64,000 nt of DNA. Origin: CAVUFH01 sp963740835 (GTDB taxonomy: Bacteria > Actinomycetota > Acidimicrobiia > IMCC26256 > PALSA-610). Of the stretch, positions 1 to 10,705 are shown in pieces. Both the position numbers and the translations under genes were made by a program. The stretch lies in the NCBI GenBank assembly GCA_963740835.1, contig CAVUFH010000004.1:1-64000 (forward strand), written 5' to 3'. The notes under the pieces are model-generated. The model did no database searches and had not been told where the DNA came from. It saw nothing but the letters and a program-made list of their open reading frames with translations. Each line of letters opens with the position of its first letter. The stretch's first letter is position 1.

Positions 1-1
1 C

Positions 2-706
2 GGCGCGCTCGCAACAGCTGAGCGCATCGCGGCGGAAGACATTGCGCGCAACCGCCGCATCGGTTCGCACGGCTCCGGCATCGTGCCGCGCGACGCGCAG
101 GTTCTCACACACTGCAACGCGGGCGCGCTCGCATGCGTTGGGTACGGCACCGCGCTGGGCGTCGTCCGCGGCGCGGTCGAGAGCGGCAAGCGCGTGCACG
201 TGTGGGTCGACGAGACGCGGCCGGTACTGCAGGGCGCGCGCCTCACCGCGTGGGAGCTCGACCGGTTGGGTATCGACGCGACCCTCGTCGCCGACAGCGC
301 AGCCGCCTCCTTGATGGCAGGCGGCCGGGTCGATCTCGTCGTCGTGGGTGCCGATCGCATCGCCGCGAACGGTGATGTCGCCAACAAGATCGGCACGTAC
401 GGTCTCGCGATCTCGGCGCGCCACCATGGCCTCCCGTTCTACGTCGCCGCTCCGGTCAGCACGATCGACCTGGCGACGGCGACGGGCGCCGCCATTGCGA
501 TCGAGGAGCGGGATCCGGAGGAGGTGCGCTCGGCCGGAGGCCGGGAGATCGCGCCGGTCGGCACGCGCGCGCACAACCCGGCCTTCGACGTCACTCCCGC
601 GCGGTTGGTCAGCGGAATCATCACCGAAGTGGGGATCGCACGGCCGCCGTACGGCCGGTCGCTGCCGAGCCACGTGCGCCGGGCCGGCCAACCGCGACGG
701 ACGTAG
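2..706 (+). CDS. mtnA: S-methyl-5-thioribose-1-phosphate isomerase, 5' end missing
   Basis: C-terminal 234 residues of MtnA, which isomerises methylthioribose-1-phosphate to methylthioribulose-1-phosphate in the cytosolic methionine salvage pathway. The frame is open from base 2, so the gene begins before the window and about 110 residues are missing. Visible motifs are LTHCNAGALA (catalytic Cys, residues about 31-40 of the fragment) and VVGADRIAANGD with NKIGTY (catalytic Asp, about 115-132). The C-terminal NPAFDVTPARLVSGIITE block is typical. It may belong to the eIF2B-like superfamily more broadly, but the Cys/Asp pair favours MtnA. comF follows 35 bases later with its own promoter-like element. 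Confidence 0.95.
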   Translation, partial: GALATAERIAAEDIARNRRIGSHGSGIVPRDAQVLTHCNAGALACVGYGTALGVVRGAVESGKRVHVWVDETRPVLQGARLTAWELDRLGIDATLVADSAAASLMAGGRVDLVVVGADRIAANGDVANKIGTYGLAISARHHGLPFYVAAPVSTIDLATATGAAIAIEERDPEEVRSAGGREIAPVGTRAHNPAFDVTPARLVSGIITEVGIARPPYGRSLPSHVRRAGQPRRT

Positions 707-729
707 GCGCGAGTGTCGTAGGCAGCTCG

Positions 730-735
730 TAGCGT
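730..735 (+). promoter_or_regulatory. -10 element of a probable leaderless promoter for comF
   Basis: TAGCGT followed by six bases and then the ATG at 742. Transcription about seven bases after a TANNNT hexamer would begin at or next to the start codon, and no Shine-Dalgarno sequence is visible. Confidence 0.45.
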
Positions 736-741
736 CCGGGC

Positions 742-1401
742 ATGGCGCTCAGCCGGCTGGTCGACGACCTCCTCGCGGTGGTGTTCCCTGGGACGTGCCC
801 GTGCGGTGCGCGCGGCGAGCCCTGCTGCGCTCGGTGCGCGGTGGCGATGCGGCGCGCACCCGCGGCACCACCACCGCCCGGCATCGACTGGTGGGTCGCG
901 CCCTTCGCGTACGAAGGTGTCGCCCGCGAGCTCGTCGCACGCGCGAAGTACCGCAACGCGCGGGCTCCGGTGACATGGCTGAGCGCGGCGACGGCGCGCG
1001 CGCTTCCGGCGCGGCTCGCGATCGACATCGTCACCTGGGCGCCGGCCAGCGCGACTCGGATGCGCGTGAACGGTGTCGACCATGGCGCGCTCTTCGCTCG
1101 CGCGGTCGCACGTGAGTGCAAGGTGCCGGCGATCGGTCTGCTCGTCCGAGATTCCGGGCCGGCCCAGACGGGAGCCGGGCGCGGCATTCGCGGGCGCGGT
1201 CCCGGCGTTCGGCTGCGCGATTCCTTGCACGGTTCGGTGTTGGGCCGACACATCCTCGTGGTTGACGACGTCGCGACCACGGGTGCCACGCTCGCTGCGG
1301 CCGCTCGGGTGCTGCGTCGGGCCGGCGCCGCGTCGGTGGCCGCCGCGACTGCGACGCGTACGCCCGATCTGTCCGCACGGCAGTACCCCGGGCGCCGGTG
1401 A
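742..1401 (+). CDS. comF: ComF family phosphoribosyltransferase-like protein
   Basis: 219-residue ComF/GntX family protein. The N-terminus has a zinc-finger-like cysteine cluster (TCPCGA then PCCARC, residues 19-33). The C-terminal half is a type I phosphoribosyltransferase fold ending in the PRPP loop HILVVDDVATTGATL (about residues 169-184). The family is linked to DNA uptake in competent bacteria, but its exact reaction is unsettled. The ATG at 742 lies six bases after a TAGCGT -10 element, which supports this start. The stop TGA at 1399-1401 lies 26 bases before the hpf start. Confidence 0.9.
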   Translation: MALSRLVDDLLAVVFPGTCPCGARGEPCCARCAVAMRRAPAAPPPPGIDWWVAPFAYEGVARELVARAKYRNARAPVTWLSAATARALPARLAIDIVTWAPASATRMRVNGVDHGALFARAVARECKVPAIGLLVRDSGPAQTGAGRGIRGRGPGVRLRDSLHGSVLGRHILVVDDVATTGATLAAAARVLRRAGAASVAAATATRTPDLSARQYPGRR

Positions 1402-1413
1402 CCGGCCCCTGCG

Positions 1414-1419
1414 TATACT
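1414..1419 (+). promoter_or_regulatory. -10 element for hpf
   Basis: TATACT, close to the consensus -10, ends eight bases before the hpf ATG at 1428. It suggests a leaderless or nearly leaderless transcript separate from comF. Confidence 0.5.
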
Positions 1420-1427
1420 CCGCGGCG

Positions 1428-2015
1428 ATGGACGTCGTCGTGTTCGGTAAGCACGTCGAAGTGTCGCCCGAGCTGCGCGCGCTGACGCTGGAGAAGCTCG
1501 AACGCATCAACAAGTTCGCGAACGATGTGCGCCGCGTCGAGGTGGACTACGACGAACTCGCGACGAAGCGCCCCGCCGATTCGCACTCGTGCGAGATCCT
1601 CGTACACCTCAACAAGCATCTCGTGAAGGGTTGTGCCACCGCGGACGAACATCTCGCCGCGCTCGATGGCGCGGTCGACAAGGTCGAACGTCAGATGCGG
1701 CGATTGCACGACCGCCGCATCCATCGCCGCAACGGCCCGAAGTCCGTCCGCACGAACGGTGCTCCGGCGGACGCCGACGGCGTGGCCGATGACGGTGGCG
1801 TCGCACTCGACGCCGACGAGCCCGCTGCAGATGTGCTCACCATCGTGAAGACCAAGCAGTTCGCGGTCAAGCCGATGGATATCGAAGAAGCCGCGCTCCA
1901 GATGGAGTTGCTCGATCACGATTTCTTCCTCTTCACCAGCACCCAGACGGGCCGGGCGGCCGTGCTCTACCGCCGCCGCGACGGCACGCTGGGGATGATC
2001 GAAGCAGCCGGCTGA
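1428..2015 (+). CDS. hpf: Ribosome hibernation promoting factor, long form
   Basis: 195-residue long-form HPF/RaiA. The N-terminal domain (1-100) begins MDVVVFGKHVEVSPELRAL and carries the ribosome-binding fold. The C-terminal domain (about 135-193: VKTKQFAVKPMDIEEA, LDHDFFLFTS, YRRRDGTLGMIEA) is the dimerisation domain that joins two 70S ribosomes into an inactive 100S dimer during stationary phase. The ATG at 1428 is chosen over an upstream in-frame GTG at 1398 because the protein then begins at the first beta strand and sits just after a TATACT -10 element. The hpf-regulator-secA order is common in actinobacteria. Confidence 0.94.
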   Translation: MDVVVFGKHVEVSPELRALTLEKLERINKFANDVRRVEVDYDELATKRPADSHSCEILVHLNKHLVKGCATADEHLAALDGAVDKVERQMRRLHDRRIHRRNGPKSVRTNGAPADADGVADDGGVALDADEPAADVLTIVKTKQFAVKPMDIEEAALQMELLDHDFFLFTSTQTGRAAVLYRRRDGTLGMIEAAG

Positions 2016-2025
2016 ACCGAAGAAC

Positions 2026-2721
2026 GTGGACGACGAGCACGACAATGCCCTGAACGCGGCGCCGATACGCGTCCTCATCGCGGACGATCACGCGCTCTTC
2101 CGCCACGGGCTCGAACAAGCCCTCGCGGCGGAACCGGGTATCAAGGTCGTCGGCGCGGCAGCCGACGGGATCGCCGCGACCGAGCAGGCGCTCGCACTCA
2201 CACCCGACGTGGTGCTCATGGACGTCCGCATGCCCGGCCGCACCGGCGTGCAGGCGGCCGAGCAGATCCTCGACGCCCGGCCCGACGCGAAGATCGTGAT
2301 GCTCACCGGCTCCGCGGACGAACAGGACCTCTTCGCGGCCGTGCGTGCGGGCGCGGCGGGTTACTTGTTGAAAGAGGTGTCCATCGACGAAGTCGTGGAC
2401 GCGGTGCGGGCCGCGTACCGAGGCGAGGGACTCGTCGCACCGTCGCTGCTCGCGAGCCTGCTGCGAGAGTTCACCGTGCTCTCCCGTCGGATCGACGACG
2501 ACGACGCGACCGGTGCCGAGCCGAAGCTCACCGATCGTGAGCTGGACGTGCTCCGTCTGGTCGCGCGGGGCATGTCGAACAAGGAGATCGCGGGCCGGTT
2601 GGTGATCGCCGAGAACACGGTGAAGAACCACGTCCGCAACATCCTCGAGAAGCTGCGGCTGCGGTCACGCACCGAGGCGGCGATGTACGCAGTGCGCGAG
2701 AAACTGATCGAGGCGAGTTGA
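2026..2721 (+). CDS. NarL/LuxR family response regulator
   Basis: 231-residue two-component response regulator. The receiver domain (about 14-130) has the acidic pair ADDH, the phospho-acceptor Asp66 in VLMDVRMPG and the conserved Lys in LLKEVS. The LuxR-type helix-turn-helix (about 167-218: LTDRELDVLRLVARG, NKEIAGRL, ENTVKNHV) binds DNA. The start is GTG, ten bases after the hpf stop, so both genes are probably on one transcript. No histidine kinase is encoded nearby, so its signal is unknown. Confidence 0.93.
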   Translation: MDDEHDNALNAAPIRVLIADDHALFRHGLEQALAAEPGIKVVGAAADGIAATEQALALTPDVVLMDVRMPGRTGVQAAEQILDARPDAKIVMLTGSADEQDLFAAVRAGAAGYLLKEVSIDEVVDAVRAAYRGEGLVAPSLLASLLREFTVLSRRIDDDDATGAEPKLTDRELDVLRLVARGMSNKEIAGRLVIAENTVKNHVRNILEKLRLRSRTEAAMYAVREKLIEAS

Positions 2722-2805
2722 GTCCCAGACGATCGAGAGCCGACCTCAAGATCGGGTCGGATCGGCCGAGCAACCCTGCGACCGGGGCACCTCCGACACC
2801 CCCGG

Positions 2806-2811
2806 TACACT
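2806..2811 (+). promoter_or_regulatory. Possible -10 element for secA
   Basis: TACACT ends ten bases before the secA ATG at 2822. The gap is slightly longer than at the other leaderless-type starts in this window, so the mRNA may have a leader of a few bases. Confidence 0.4.
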
Positions 2812-2821
2812 TGTAACCCGC

Positions 2822-5629
<2,808 letters not shown>

Positions 5630-5656
5630 CCGACCGCACACCGACTCCTTCACCTC

Positions 5657-6769
5657 ATGCGCGACTTCTCCGAGGACCTTGCCGACCTTTCTCGCCGCGT
5701 GCGCGATGCGCAGGATTACCTGCGGATCGACGACGCGCGGAAGCGGTTGGCGGAGCTCGAGACCGAAGCGGCCGATGCGGATCTGTGGAACGACCCGGAC
5801 CAAGCGCGCAAGGTCACGACCGAACTGTCACGCGTGCGCGCCGATGTCGAAGTCGTCGACGCGCTCGAGCAGCGAGTGAACGACGCGGAGACGTTGTACG
5901 TGCTCGCGCGCGAAGAGGGCGATGACTCGGTCGAAGGGGAGATCGCGGAAGGCGTCGCCAAGGCTTCGCAGGAGCTCGACCAGCTCGAGCTGCGCGCGCT
6001 GTTCAGCGGTGAGCACGACGAGCGCGACGCGATCTGCGAGATCCACTCCGGCGCCGGCGGTACCGACGCGCAGGACTGGGCCGAGATGCTGTTCCGCATG
6101 TTCTCGCGCTGGGCCCAGCGGCGCGGTTTCGACTTCGAGGTCGACGAGATCCAAGAAGGCCAGGAAGCCGGCATCACGTCGGCCACGTTCATCGTGAAAG
6201 GTCGCTACGCGTACGGATTGCTCGCGGGGGAGCGCGGCGTGCACCGGTTGATCCGGATTTCACCGTTCGACGCGAACGCGCGTCGCCAAACGGCGTTCGC
6301 GTCGCTCGACTGTGTGCCCGCGCTCGAGCACGCGGAAGAGCCGGAGATCGACCCGAGTGACCTGCGCATCGACACCTATCGCTCGTCCGGCGCGGGTGGC
6401 CAGCACGTGAACGTCACCGACTCGGCGGTGCGGATCACCCACCTGCCGAGCGGGATCGTCGTGTCGTGCCAGAACGAGCGTTCGCAGCTCCAGAACCGGG
6501 CCAAGGCGATGCAGATCCTCGCGGCGCGGTTGGCCGAGCGGCAGCGCGAGGAGCGCCGCAAGGAGATGGAGGCGCTGAGCGGCGACAAGCGCGACGTCGC
6601 GTTCGGGAGCCAGATCCGCACGTACACGCTCGCGCCCTACCAACTCGTAAAGGACGAACGGACACGTTTCGAGACGGGCAACGTGCAGGCCGTGCTCGAC
6701 GGCGACCTCGACGCGTTCATCGAGGCGTACCTGCACTGGCGCCGCAGCGGCATCGGCCACGACGACTGA
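5657..6769 (+). CDS. prfB: Peptide chain release factor 2
   Basis: 370-residue RF2, which ends translation at UGA and UAA. The SPF tripeptide that reads the stop codon is at 202-204, and the GGQ motif that triggers peptide release is at 247-249 (in GAGGQHVN). The reading frame is continuous. The autoregulatory CTT-TGA frameshift found near codon 25 in many bacteria is absent, and the equivalent segment reads AQDYLRIDDARK without a stop. The secA-prfB-ftsE order is typical of actinobacteria. Confidence 0.97.
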   Translation: MRDFSEDLADLSRRVRDAQDYLRIDDARKRLAELETEAADADLWNDPDQARKVTTELSRVRADVEVVDALEQRVNDAETLYVLAREEGDDSVEGEIAEGVAKASQELDQLELRALFSGEHDERDAICEIHSGAGGTDAQDWAEMLFRMFSRWAQRRGFDFEVDEIQEGQEAGITSATFIVKGRYAYGLLAGERGVHRLIRISPFDANARRQTAFASLDCVPALEHAEEPEIDPSDLRIDTYRSSGAGGQHVNVTDSAVRITHLPSGIVVSCQNERSQLQNRAKAMQILAARLAERQREERRKEMEALSGDKRDVAFGSQIRTYTLAPYQLVKDERTRFETGNVQAVLDGDLDAFIEAYLHWRRSGIGHDD

Positions 6770-6877
6770 GCGAAGACTGGGCGAACGGCTGAGTCAGAAC
6801 ACTCATTGCGGGAAAACAACCTGGTCAGAACGACTCAGGTCCGAGCCCTGGTACCCGATCTGGCAGGAACCGGCTGA

Positions 6878-6883
6878 TACCCT
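6878..6883 (+). promoter_or_regulatory. Possible -10 element upstream of ftsE
   Basis: TACCCT 13 bases before the ATG at 6897 and 30 before the ftsE ATG at 6914. A purine-rich GAAGAG at 6885-6890 could act as a ribosome binding site for the first ATG. Confidence 0.3.
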
Positions 6884-6896
6884 CGAAGAGTTCACC

Positions 6897-6917
6897 ATGA
6901 TTCGATTTGAACCATGA
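6897..6917 (+). other. Six-codon upstream mini-ORF overlapping the ftsE start
   Basis: ATG ATT CGA TTT GAA CCA TGA encodes MIRFEP. Its TGA overlaps the ftsE ATG in the four-base pattern ATGA. The first five residues are the same as those of FtsE (MIRFE) because the DNA is a 17-base tandem duplication of the ftsE start (6896-6912 and 6913-6929, 14 of 17 identical). Reinitiation could couple it to ftsE; translation of the mini-ORF is unproven. Confidence 0.35.
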
Positions 6918-7600
6918 TCAGATTTGAAGACGTCACCAAGGTGTACAAGGGCGACGTCGTCGCCCTTCGCAACCTTTCCCTCGAGATCGCCAAGGGCGAG
7001 TTCGTCTTCCTCGTCGGACCTTCCGGATCCGGCAAGTCGACGTTCCTGAAGCTCTTGCTGCGCGACGAGATCGCAACCGGCGGCCGTGTGCTCGTCGCCG
7101 GTCGCGACATCGCGCGCCTCGGCACGTGGAAGGTGCCGCAGTTGCGTCGCAACATCGGCTGCGTGTTCCAGGACTTCAAGTTGCTCACGAACAAGACGGT
7201 CTACGAGAACGTCGCGTTCGCGCTCGAGGTGATCGGCCGGCCCAAGCACATCGTGCGCACGCAGGTGCCGCAGATCCTCGATCTCGTCGGTCTCACCAAG
7301 AAGGCCGACAACTTCCCCACGGAGCTGTCCGGTGGCGAGCAGCAGCGGGTGTCCATCGCCCGCGCGTTCGTCAACCGGCCGCTGATCCTGCTCGCCGACG
7401 AGCCGTCCGGAAACCTGGACCCGGCCACGACCGTCGGCATCATGCGTCTGCTCGACCGGATCAACCGCACCGGCACGACGGTGGTCATGGCCACCCACGA
7501 CCAACGCATCGTGGACGCGATGCGCCGCCGCGTGCTCGAACTTGACCACGGAGAGCTCGTGCGCGACCAAGCGCGCGGCGTCTACGGCGTCGGGGGCTGA
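6914..7600 (+). CDS. ftsE: Cell division ATP-binding protein FtsE
   Basis: 228-residue ABC ATPase that pairs with FtsX at the division site and drives activation of a periplasmic or cell-wall hydrolase. Walker A GPSGSGKST (about 35-43), signature LSGGEQQR (about 138-145), Walker B LILLADEPSG (about 156-165) and the switch His in ATHDQ are all present. The ATG at 6914 gives the usual start MIRFEDVTKVYKG. ftsX starts six bases after the stop, so the two are co-translated. Confidence 0.97.
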   Translation: MIRFEDVTKVYKGDVVALRNLSLEIAKGEFVFLVGPSGSGKSTFLKLLLRDEIATGGRVLVAGRDIARLGTWKVPQLRRNIGCVFQDFKLLTNKTVYENVAFALEVIGRPKHIVRTQVPQILDLVGLTKKADNFPTELSGGEQQRVSIARAFVNRPLILLADEPSGNLDPATTVGIMRLLDRINRTGTTVVMATHDQRIVDAMRRRVLELDHGELVRDQARGVYGVGG

Positions 7601-7606
7601 CAACAC

Positions 7607-8500
7607 ATGTCGCGATTCGTCTACTTCACGCGCGAGACGTGGATCTCGCTCCGTCGCAACCTGCTCATGACGCTCGCCGGCATCATGACCGTGGCGGTGT
7701 CACTCACGCTGTTCGGCGGCATCTGGCTCGTGCAGCGCCTCGTCGACCACGGCACCAGCCGCTGGAAGAACGGCGTCGAGCTCGAGATCTTCATGAATGT
7801 CGACGCCAACGACCAGCAGATCGCCGACGTGAAGTCCGAGCTCGACGATCTCATCAAGAACGACCAGGTCCGCAACTACCGCTTCCTCAACAAGTCCGAC
7901 GCGTACTCGGAGTTCAAGCGCATCTTCCGTGACCAGCCCGCGTTGATCGAGAGCACCACCCAGGATGCGCTGCCGACCTCGTTCCGGGTCGCGCCGACGA
8001 AGGCGGAGCTGACCGCCGGCGTCTCCGCACGCTTCAAGGCCGTGCCCGGCGTCGACGAGGTGCTCACCCCCCAGGACCAGATCGACCGCATCATCGAGGT
8101 GACGAAGTACATCCGGTGGGCGTTCACGATCATGGCCGCGGTGCTGCTCGCGTCCTCGCTGTTCCTGATCATGAACACGATCCGCCTTGCCACTTACGCC
8201 CGCCGCCGGGAAATCGAGGTGATGAAGCTCGTCGGCGCCTCGAACTGGTTCGTCCGCATCCCGTTCATGGCCGAGGGCCTGGTGCAGGGTGCGATCGGCG
8301 CAGGCCTGGCCTTCGGGCTGGTGTTCGGGCTGAAGGTCGTGCTCGCCCGGTTCGTCGAGGATCGGGGCGCCGCCCTGTGGCGGGGCTTCTACCTGGTGAA
8401 CGGCGACGCCTTCCAGATCGGCCTGATCGTGCTGTTCGTCGGGGCCGCCATCGGCATGGCCGGCTCCTGGATCGGGCTGCGCCGCTTCCTCGAGGCCTGA
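7607..8500 (+). CDS. ftsX: Cell division protein FtsX (permease-like)
   Basis: 297-residue membrane partner of FtsE. There is one membrane helix near residues 22-44, a large extracellular loop (about 45-170) that binds the hydrolase partner, and three further helices (about 170-192, 222-246 and 268-290). The cytoplasmic RRREIEVMKLVGAS segment is the FtsE-contacting region. The FtsEX complex probably acts on the M23 peptidase encoded 104 bases downstream. Confidence 0.95.
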   Translation: MSRFVYFTRETWISLRRNLLMTLAGIMTVAVSLTLFGGIWLVQRLVDHGTSRWKNGVELEIFMNVDANDQQIADVKSELDDLIKNDQVRNYRFLNKSDAYSEFKRIFRDQPALIESTTQDALPTSFRVAPTKAELTAGVSARFKAVPGVDEVLTPQDQIDRIIEVTKYIRWAFTIMAAVLLASSLFLIMNTIRLATYARRREIEVMKLVGASNWFVRIPFMAEGLVQGAIGAGLAFGLVFGLKVVLARFVEDRGAALWRGFYLVNGDAFQIGLIVLFVGAAIGMAGSWIGLRRFLEA

Positions 8501-8592
8501 TCGCCCGGCGCCCCGGGTGCCTCCCCACCCGAGGCGCACTGCACCATTTGTCGGGATAAGTCGCCCCTGTTGTTGGTGGTGGCGGTGTTGCC

Positions 8593-8598
8593 TACGAT
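8593..8598 (+). promoter_or_regulatory. -10 element, leaderless-type promoter of the M23 peptidase gene
   Basis: TACGAT followed by exactly six bases and the GTG at 8605. The same hexamer and spacing precede the gene at 31315. Confidence 0.5.
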
Positions 8599-8604
8599 GC
8601 CGGT

Positions 8605-9795
8605 GTGAGGAACGCCCGCATCCGGGCGGTGTCCGTGCTGATCGTCCTGCTGGCCGGTGTCGTCCCGACCACGGCTGCGGACGGGGTCCCGACCAAGACG
8701 GACCCGCGTGTCCAGCATCTGCAGGAGGCGATCGGCGAGGCCAGCGCGGACGAAGCTGCGGCCCTGCGCGAGCTCGCCGGGATCCGGGCCCGCCGCCAGG
8801 ACCTCGATGCCGAGGTGGCGCAGTTCGACGGCCAGGTCCAGGACGTCGAGGCGCGCATCGGCGCGCTGCAGGCCCAGATCGACGAGCTCACCGCCCGCGC
8901 GGTCGATCTCGAGAACCAGGCCGCCGCCGCGCGCGGTCAGCTCGACGAGGCGCAGCGCCGGGCCTCGGCGGCCGCGGCCGCGATGTACCGCTCCGACGAC
9001 CTCGGGGCGATGTACGCCGACATGTTCGACGTCGACGACGTCAACCAGGTCGCGTCCGGGTCGAAGTACCTGAGGCACATCTCCGATCTGCGACAGGCGC
9101 AGGTCGAGGCGCTGGCGGGGCTGAAGCAGCAGATCGAAACCCTGCAGCAGGAGGCCGACGCACAACGGAAGCAGGTCTCGGACGCGCAGGCGCAGGCGCG
9201 CCAGGAGCGGGCCGAGATCGCCGGCCTGCGAGCCGCGCAGCAACAGCAGCGCGACGCGGCGGCGAAGGAAGAGGCCCATGAGCAGACGCTCGTCGTGTCG
9301 ATCCGATCGCAGAAGGACAAGTTCAACGCCCAATTGTCGAGCCTGCAGGCGGCGTCGAACGCAGCCAGCGCGCTCCTCGCCGCGAAGCAGCGGGGCCAGG
9401 CGCGCGGCTCGTCGTTCCATGTGCGGCGCCCGGTGCCCGGGGCGATCACCGACGGATTCGGTCCGCGCGTCCACCCGATCCTCGGGACCGTGCGGATCCA
9501 CACCGGTGTCGACATGCACGCGGTGCAGGGCGAACCGATCCATGCTGCCGCGGCCGGCGTCGTCGCGTTCGCGGGCGTGAAGGGCGGCTACGGCAACGCG
9601 GTGATCATCGATCACGGCGGCCAGTTCGCGACGCTCTACGGGCACTCGTCCAAGCTGCTCGTCACGACCGGTCAGAAGGTCGGCGCAGGGCAGGTGATCG
9701 CGCTCGTCGGCGCCACCGGCCAGGCGACCGGCCCCCACCTCCACTTCGAGGTCCGCATCCTCGGCGTCCCGGTGAACCCCGTCCCCTACATGTAA
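8605..9795 (+). CDS. Secreted coiled-coil M23 peptidase (EnvC/RipA-like hydrolase or activator)
   Basis: 396-residue exported protein. It has a signal peptide (basic start, then a hydrophobic stretch to about residue 25), a long Ala/Glu/Gln-rich coiled coil (about 30-260) and a C-terminal LytM/M23 domain (about 275-395). The zinc ligands are present: HTGVD (about 299-303) and HLHFE (about 378-382), so it may be an active peptidoglycan endopeptidase. Coiled coil plus M23, next to ftsEX, is the architecture of FtsEX-controlled cell-separation enzymes. GTG start after a TACGAT -10 element. Confidence 0.92.
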   Translation: MRNARIRAVSVLIVLLAGVVPTTAADGVPTKTDPRVQHLQEAIGEASADEAAALRELAGIRARRQDLDAEVAQFDGQVQDVEARIGALQAQIDELTARAVDLENQAAAARGQLDEAQRRASAAAAAMYRSDDLGAMYADMFDVDDVNQVASGSKYLRHISDLRQAQVEALAGLKQQIETLQQEADAQRKQVSDAQAQARQERAEIAGLRAAQQQQRDAAAKEEAHEQTLVVSIRSQKDKFNAQLSSLQAASNAASALLAAKQRGQARGSSFHVRRPVPGAITDGFGPRVHPILGTVRIHTGVDMHAVQGEPIHAAAAGVVAFAGVKGGYGNAVIIDHGGQFATLYGHSSKLLVTTGQKVGAGQVIALVGATGQATGPHLHFEVRILGVPVNPVPYM

Positions 9796-9798
9796 CGC

Positions 9799-10689
9799 TC
9801 AGGTCTGGAGGGGGAGGATCTCGGCTGCTCCGGCCGCGAGCTCGTCGTCCCAGTCCTTGGGTTCGGCGAACGGCACCAGCACCAGCTTCGAGAATCCGAC
9901 CTCGATGAATCGCTCGCAGTGTTCGCGCACCGCCGGCCAACCGCGCGCGACGAGGTCGCTCGGGTCGACCTCGGGGTTGCGCGACGCGAGGACCTTCACC
10001 AACGCGTCGGGCAGCTCTTCGTGCGTGTAGAAGACCATGACGCCGAAGTGCTCGCGATCGATCTCTCGACCCGCACCCGCCGCCGCATCTTCGATGATCG
10101 GTCGCGCGGCCGCGCACTGCTCGGGCGTCGCGAACGACGCGAGCCAGCCGTCACCCAACCGGCCGACGCGCTTCAGCTCCGACGGCGCCTTGCCGCCGAG
10201 CCACACGTCGAGCGGGTGGGCCGGCTTCGGCAGCACGCTCATGCCCGTGTAGTGGAACCACGTGCCGTCGTGGTCCACGGAGTCCTCGGACCACAGCCGG
10301 CGCAGCAGCGGGAGGGCCTCGTCGAAGATCGAGGCACGGTCACCGCGGGCGACACCGAACGCCTGTTGCTCGACCGGATGCACGATGCCTAACCCGAAGG
10401 CGGGGAGCGCGCGCCCGCCCGAGAGCACGTCCAGCGTCGCCCACTCCTTGGCGACGAGCGCGGGGCTGCGTCCGGGCAGCACGGACACGCTGGTGCCGAG
10501 CTTGATCTTCTGCGTGCGCGCGGCTGCGAAGGTGAGACCGAGCACCGGATCGGGTGCCGGCCCGCTGATCCGTTCCGACAGCCAGAGCGAGTCGAAGCCG
10601 CGACGTTCCATGCCCTCGGCCAACGCGCCCAGGCGTTCGCCGTCGAGCGGCCGGATGTTGCCGAGCCCGTAGCCGACGCGGACCTTCAT
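9799..10689 (-). CDS. LLM class, probably F420-dependent, oxidoreductase
   Basis: 296-residue luciferase-like TIM barrel protein. It starts MKVRVGYGLGNI and contains the family blocks GFDSLWLSER and LGTSVSVLPGRSPALVAKEW. In actinobacteria most such proteins use coenzyme F420, though the substrate cannot be read from the sequence. It starts 16 bases after the acyl-CoA dehydrogenase stop with a GGAGG ribosome binding site, so the two form an operon. Its stop lies four bases from that of the convergent M23 gene. Confidence 0.9.
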   Translation of the reverse strand: MKVRVGYGLGNIRPLDGERLGALAEGMERRGFDSLWLSERISGPAPDPVLGLTFAAARTQKIKLGTSVSVLPGRSPALVAKEWATLDVLSGGRALPAFGLGIVHPVEQQAFGVARGDRASIFDEALPLLRRLWSEDSVDHDGTWFHYTGMSVLPKPAHPLDVWLGGKAPSELKRVGRLGDGWLASFATPEQCAAARPIIEDAAAGAGREIDREHFGVMVFYTHEELPDALVKVLASRNPEVDPSDLVARGWPAVREHCERFIEVGFSKLVLVPFAEPKDWDDELAAGAAEILPLQT

Positions 10690-10705
10690 GCGCCCTCCTC
10701 CGGCA

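Noticed and set aside
1..82. SAM-responsive riboswitch for mtnA
   Set aside because: The window begins inside the coding region, so its upstream region is not visible.
5657..5760. Programmed +1 frameshift in prfB
   Set aside because: The frame is continuous from the ATG and no CTT-TGA is present.
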